A stretch of 64,000 nucleotides of DNA from Lysinibacillus sp. B2A1 (GTDB taxonomy: Bacteria > Bacillota > Bacilli > Bacillales_A > Planococcaceae), in contig CP027224.1 of NCBI GenBank assembly GCA_002973635.1, positions 2,490,501 through 2,554,500 on the forward strand, in the 5' to 3' direction. The first letter of the stretch is position 1, and the number at the start of each line of letters is the position of its first letter. The translations under genes were made by a program, and so were the position numbers. The notes beneath the pieces are model-generated. The model had not been told where the DNA came from. It saw nothing but the letters and a program-made list of their open reading frames with translations, and searched no databases. This document shows, one piece after another, positions 63,266 through 64,000 of the stretch.

Positions 63266-64000
63266 ATGCAAAATTTAAATTGGCAACGTACGGATTTAAT
63301 CGACGAATCTGAAGAGGTAGTGTTACATCAAACGAAAGAGCAGAAAGAAACACTGGAACAATCGAGTGGCATTCAAATTGAAGATCGGACTGCTGGTCGA
63401 GTAAAAATTACTGATGTGTTAGTGAATGCAGAAGGGGAAAAGCAAATTGGTAAAAAGGAAGGTCAATATATTACCCTCTCTGTACCAACCCTGAGGCTAG
63501 ATGATCACGATGGTTTTGATCAGCTTGAGAATGAGTTGCTTGAGAATTTTCAAAAAATGCATGAAGCAATATCATGGAATAAAGAAGACAAAATTTTAAT
63601 TATTGGATTGGGTAATCGTACCATTACGCCTGATGCAATAGGGCCATATCTTATTGATCATTTGCATAGCCTTGATGTAATTGATGAAAAATTTGTCATG
63701 TATGCCCCTGGTGTAACAGGACAAACAGGCTATGAAACAGGAGAATTTGTAGCCGCTATAGCAGAGCGATTAAAACCTAAATTAATTATTGTTGTCGATG
63801 CATTGGCGACAAGAGCCAGCAATCGATTATGTAAAACAATTCAGTTAACGAATACAGGTATCCATCCAGGCTCTGGCGTAGGAAATCAGCGTAAGGAAAT
63901 TTCCTATGAAATGCTGGGTATTCCCGTAACAGCAATCGGTATCCCTACAGTTGTTGATGCGCCAGTATTAATTGCAGATGCTGTTGAGCTTATGCTACGT
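63266..64000 (+). CDS. gpr: Germination protease Gpr, N-terminal part (runs off window)
   Basis: Protease that degrades small acid-soluble spore proteins at germination; made in the forespore as a zymogen. 245 residues are in the window and the frame is open at the end. RTDLIDESEE and GIQIEDRTAGRVKITDV span the propeptide-processing region; IIGLGNRTITPDAIGP, YAPGVTGQTGYETGEF and IIVVDALATRASNRLCKTIQ are family-typical. The ATG at 63266 follows TTGAGGTGA. Evidence that the organism sporulates. Confidence 0.95.
   Translation, partial: MQNLNWQRTDLIDESEEVVLHQTKEQKETLEQSSGIQIEDRTAGRVKITDVLVNAEGEKQIGKKEGQYITLSVPTLRLDDHDGFDQLENELLENFQKMHEAISWNKEDKILIIGLGNRTITPDAIGPYLIDHLHSLDVIDEKFVMYAPGVTGQTGYETGEFVAAIAERLKPKLIIVVDALATRASNRLCKTIQLTNTGIHPGSGVGNQRKEISYEMLGIPVTAIGIPTVVDAPVLIADAVELMLR

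Overview
The window is a low-GC Gram-positive chromosome segment from a spore-forming member of Bacillales, most likely Lysinibacillus or a close relative. That assignment is inferred from protein character, spore genes (sigK, gpr) and synteny, not from a database search. Gene order closely follows two conserved Bacillus blocks: tcdA, rarA, cymR, iscS, mnmA, yrrB, recD2, alaS, yrzL, yrrK, yrzB, mltG, yrrM, yrrN, yrrO, udk, greA, yrrS, mtnN; then sigK, pssA, psd, yqeG, yqeH, aroE, yqeI, nadD, yqeK, rsfS, yqeM, comEA, comEB, comEC, yqzM, holA, rpsT, gpr. No rRNA, tRNA, phage or CRISPR array was seen.

Layout. 1-2.9 kb: cell-wall sugar salvage (MupG-like hydrolase and a BadF-type sugar kinase). 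3.2-9.5 kb: tcdA, three unrecognised small genes, a chemoreceptor with unusual topology, and a protein resembling an HhH-GPD DNA glycosylase. 9.6-14.8 kb: rarA opposite a cymR-iscS-mnmA-yrrB block for sulfur control and tRNA thiolation. 15-26 kb: MFS exporter, small alarmone synthetase, an isolated eukaryote-type HisA homologue, recD2, a secreted polysaccharide deacetylase, an HpaB-like monooxygenase, and corA behind an M-box. 27-31.9 kb: alaS behind a T-box, then yrzL-yrrK-yrzB and a protein made of two DUF1292 copies. 32-38.5 kb: an accessory sulfur island (metQ, metN, metI, metQ, two flavin enzymes). 38.6-45.8 kb: mltG, the yrrMNO tRNA-modification genes, udk, greA, yrrS, mtnN. 45.9-53.5 kb: a 28-residue membrane peptide, uninterrupted sigK, phospholipid genes and the yqe operon. 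53.7-57.6 kb: an opposite-strand hen1-pnkp RNA-repair operon. 57.8-64 kb: comE operon, yqzM, holA, rpsT and the start of gpr.

Three themes recur. (1) Sulfur: CymR, cysteine desulfurase plus MnmA, the Met-ABC/monooxygenase island, and MtnN. (2) RNA and tRNA maintenance: TcdA, MnmA, YrrM/N/O, YqeH, RsfS, Hen1/Pnkp. (3) Genome maintenance and competence: RarA, RecD2, the HhH-GPD-like protein, HolA, ComE.

The most notable points are: two families of dispersed, highly structured intergenic repeats (seven copies); three genes (metQ, udk, aroE) each broken by an apparent single-base loss in a short homopolymer run, a pattern that suggests sequence error; comEC with no standard start codon at its expected N-terminus; the HhH-GPD-like orphan; the eukaryote-type HisA; and the RNA-repair cassette. 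I do not claim a demonstrably new system. The best candidates for undescribed biology are the structured repeats and the glycosylase-like orphan.
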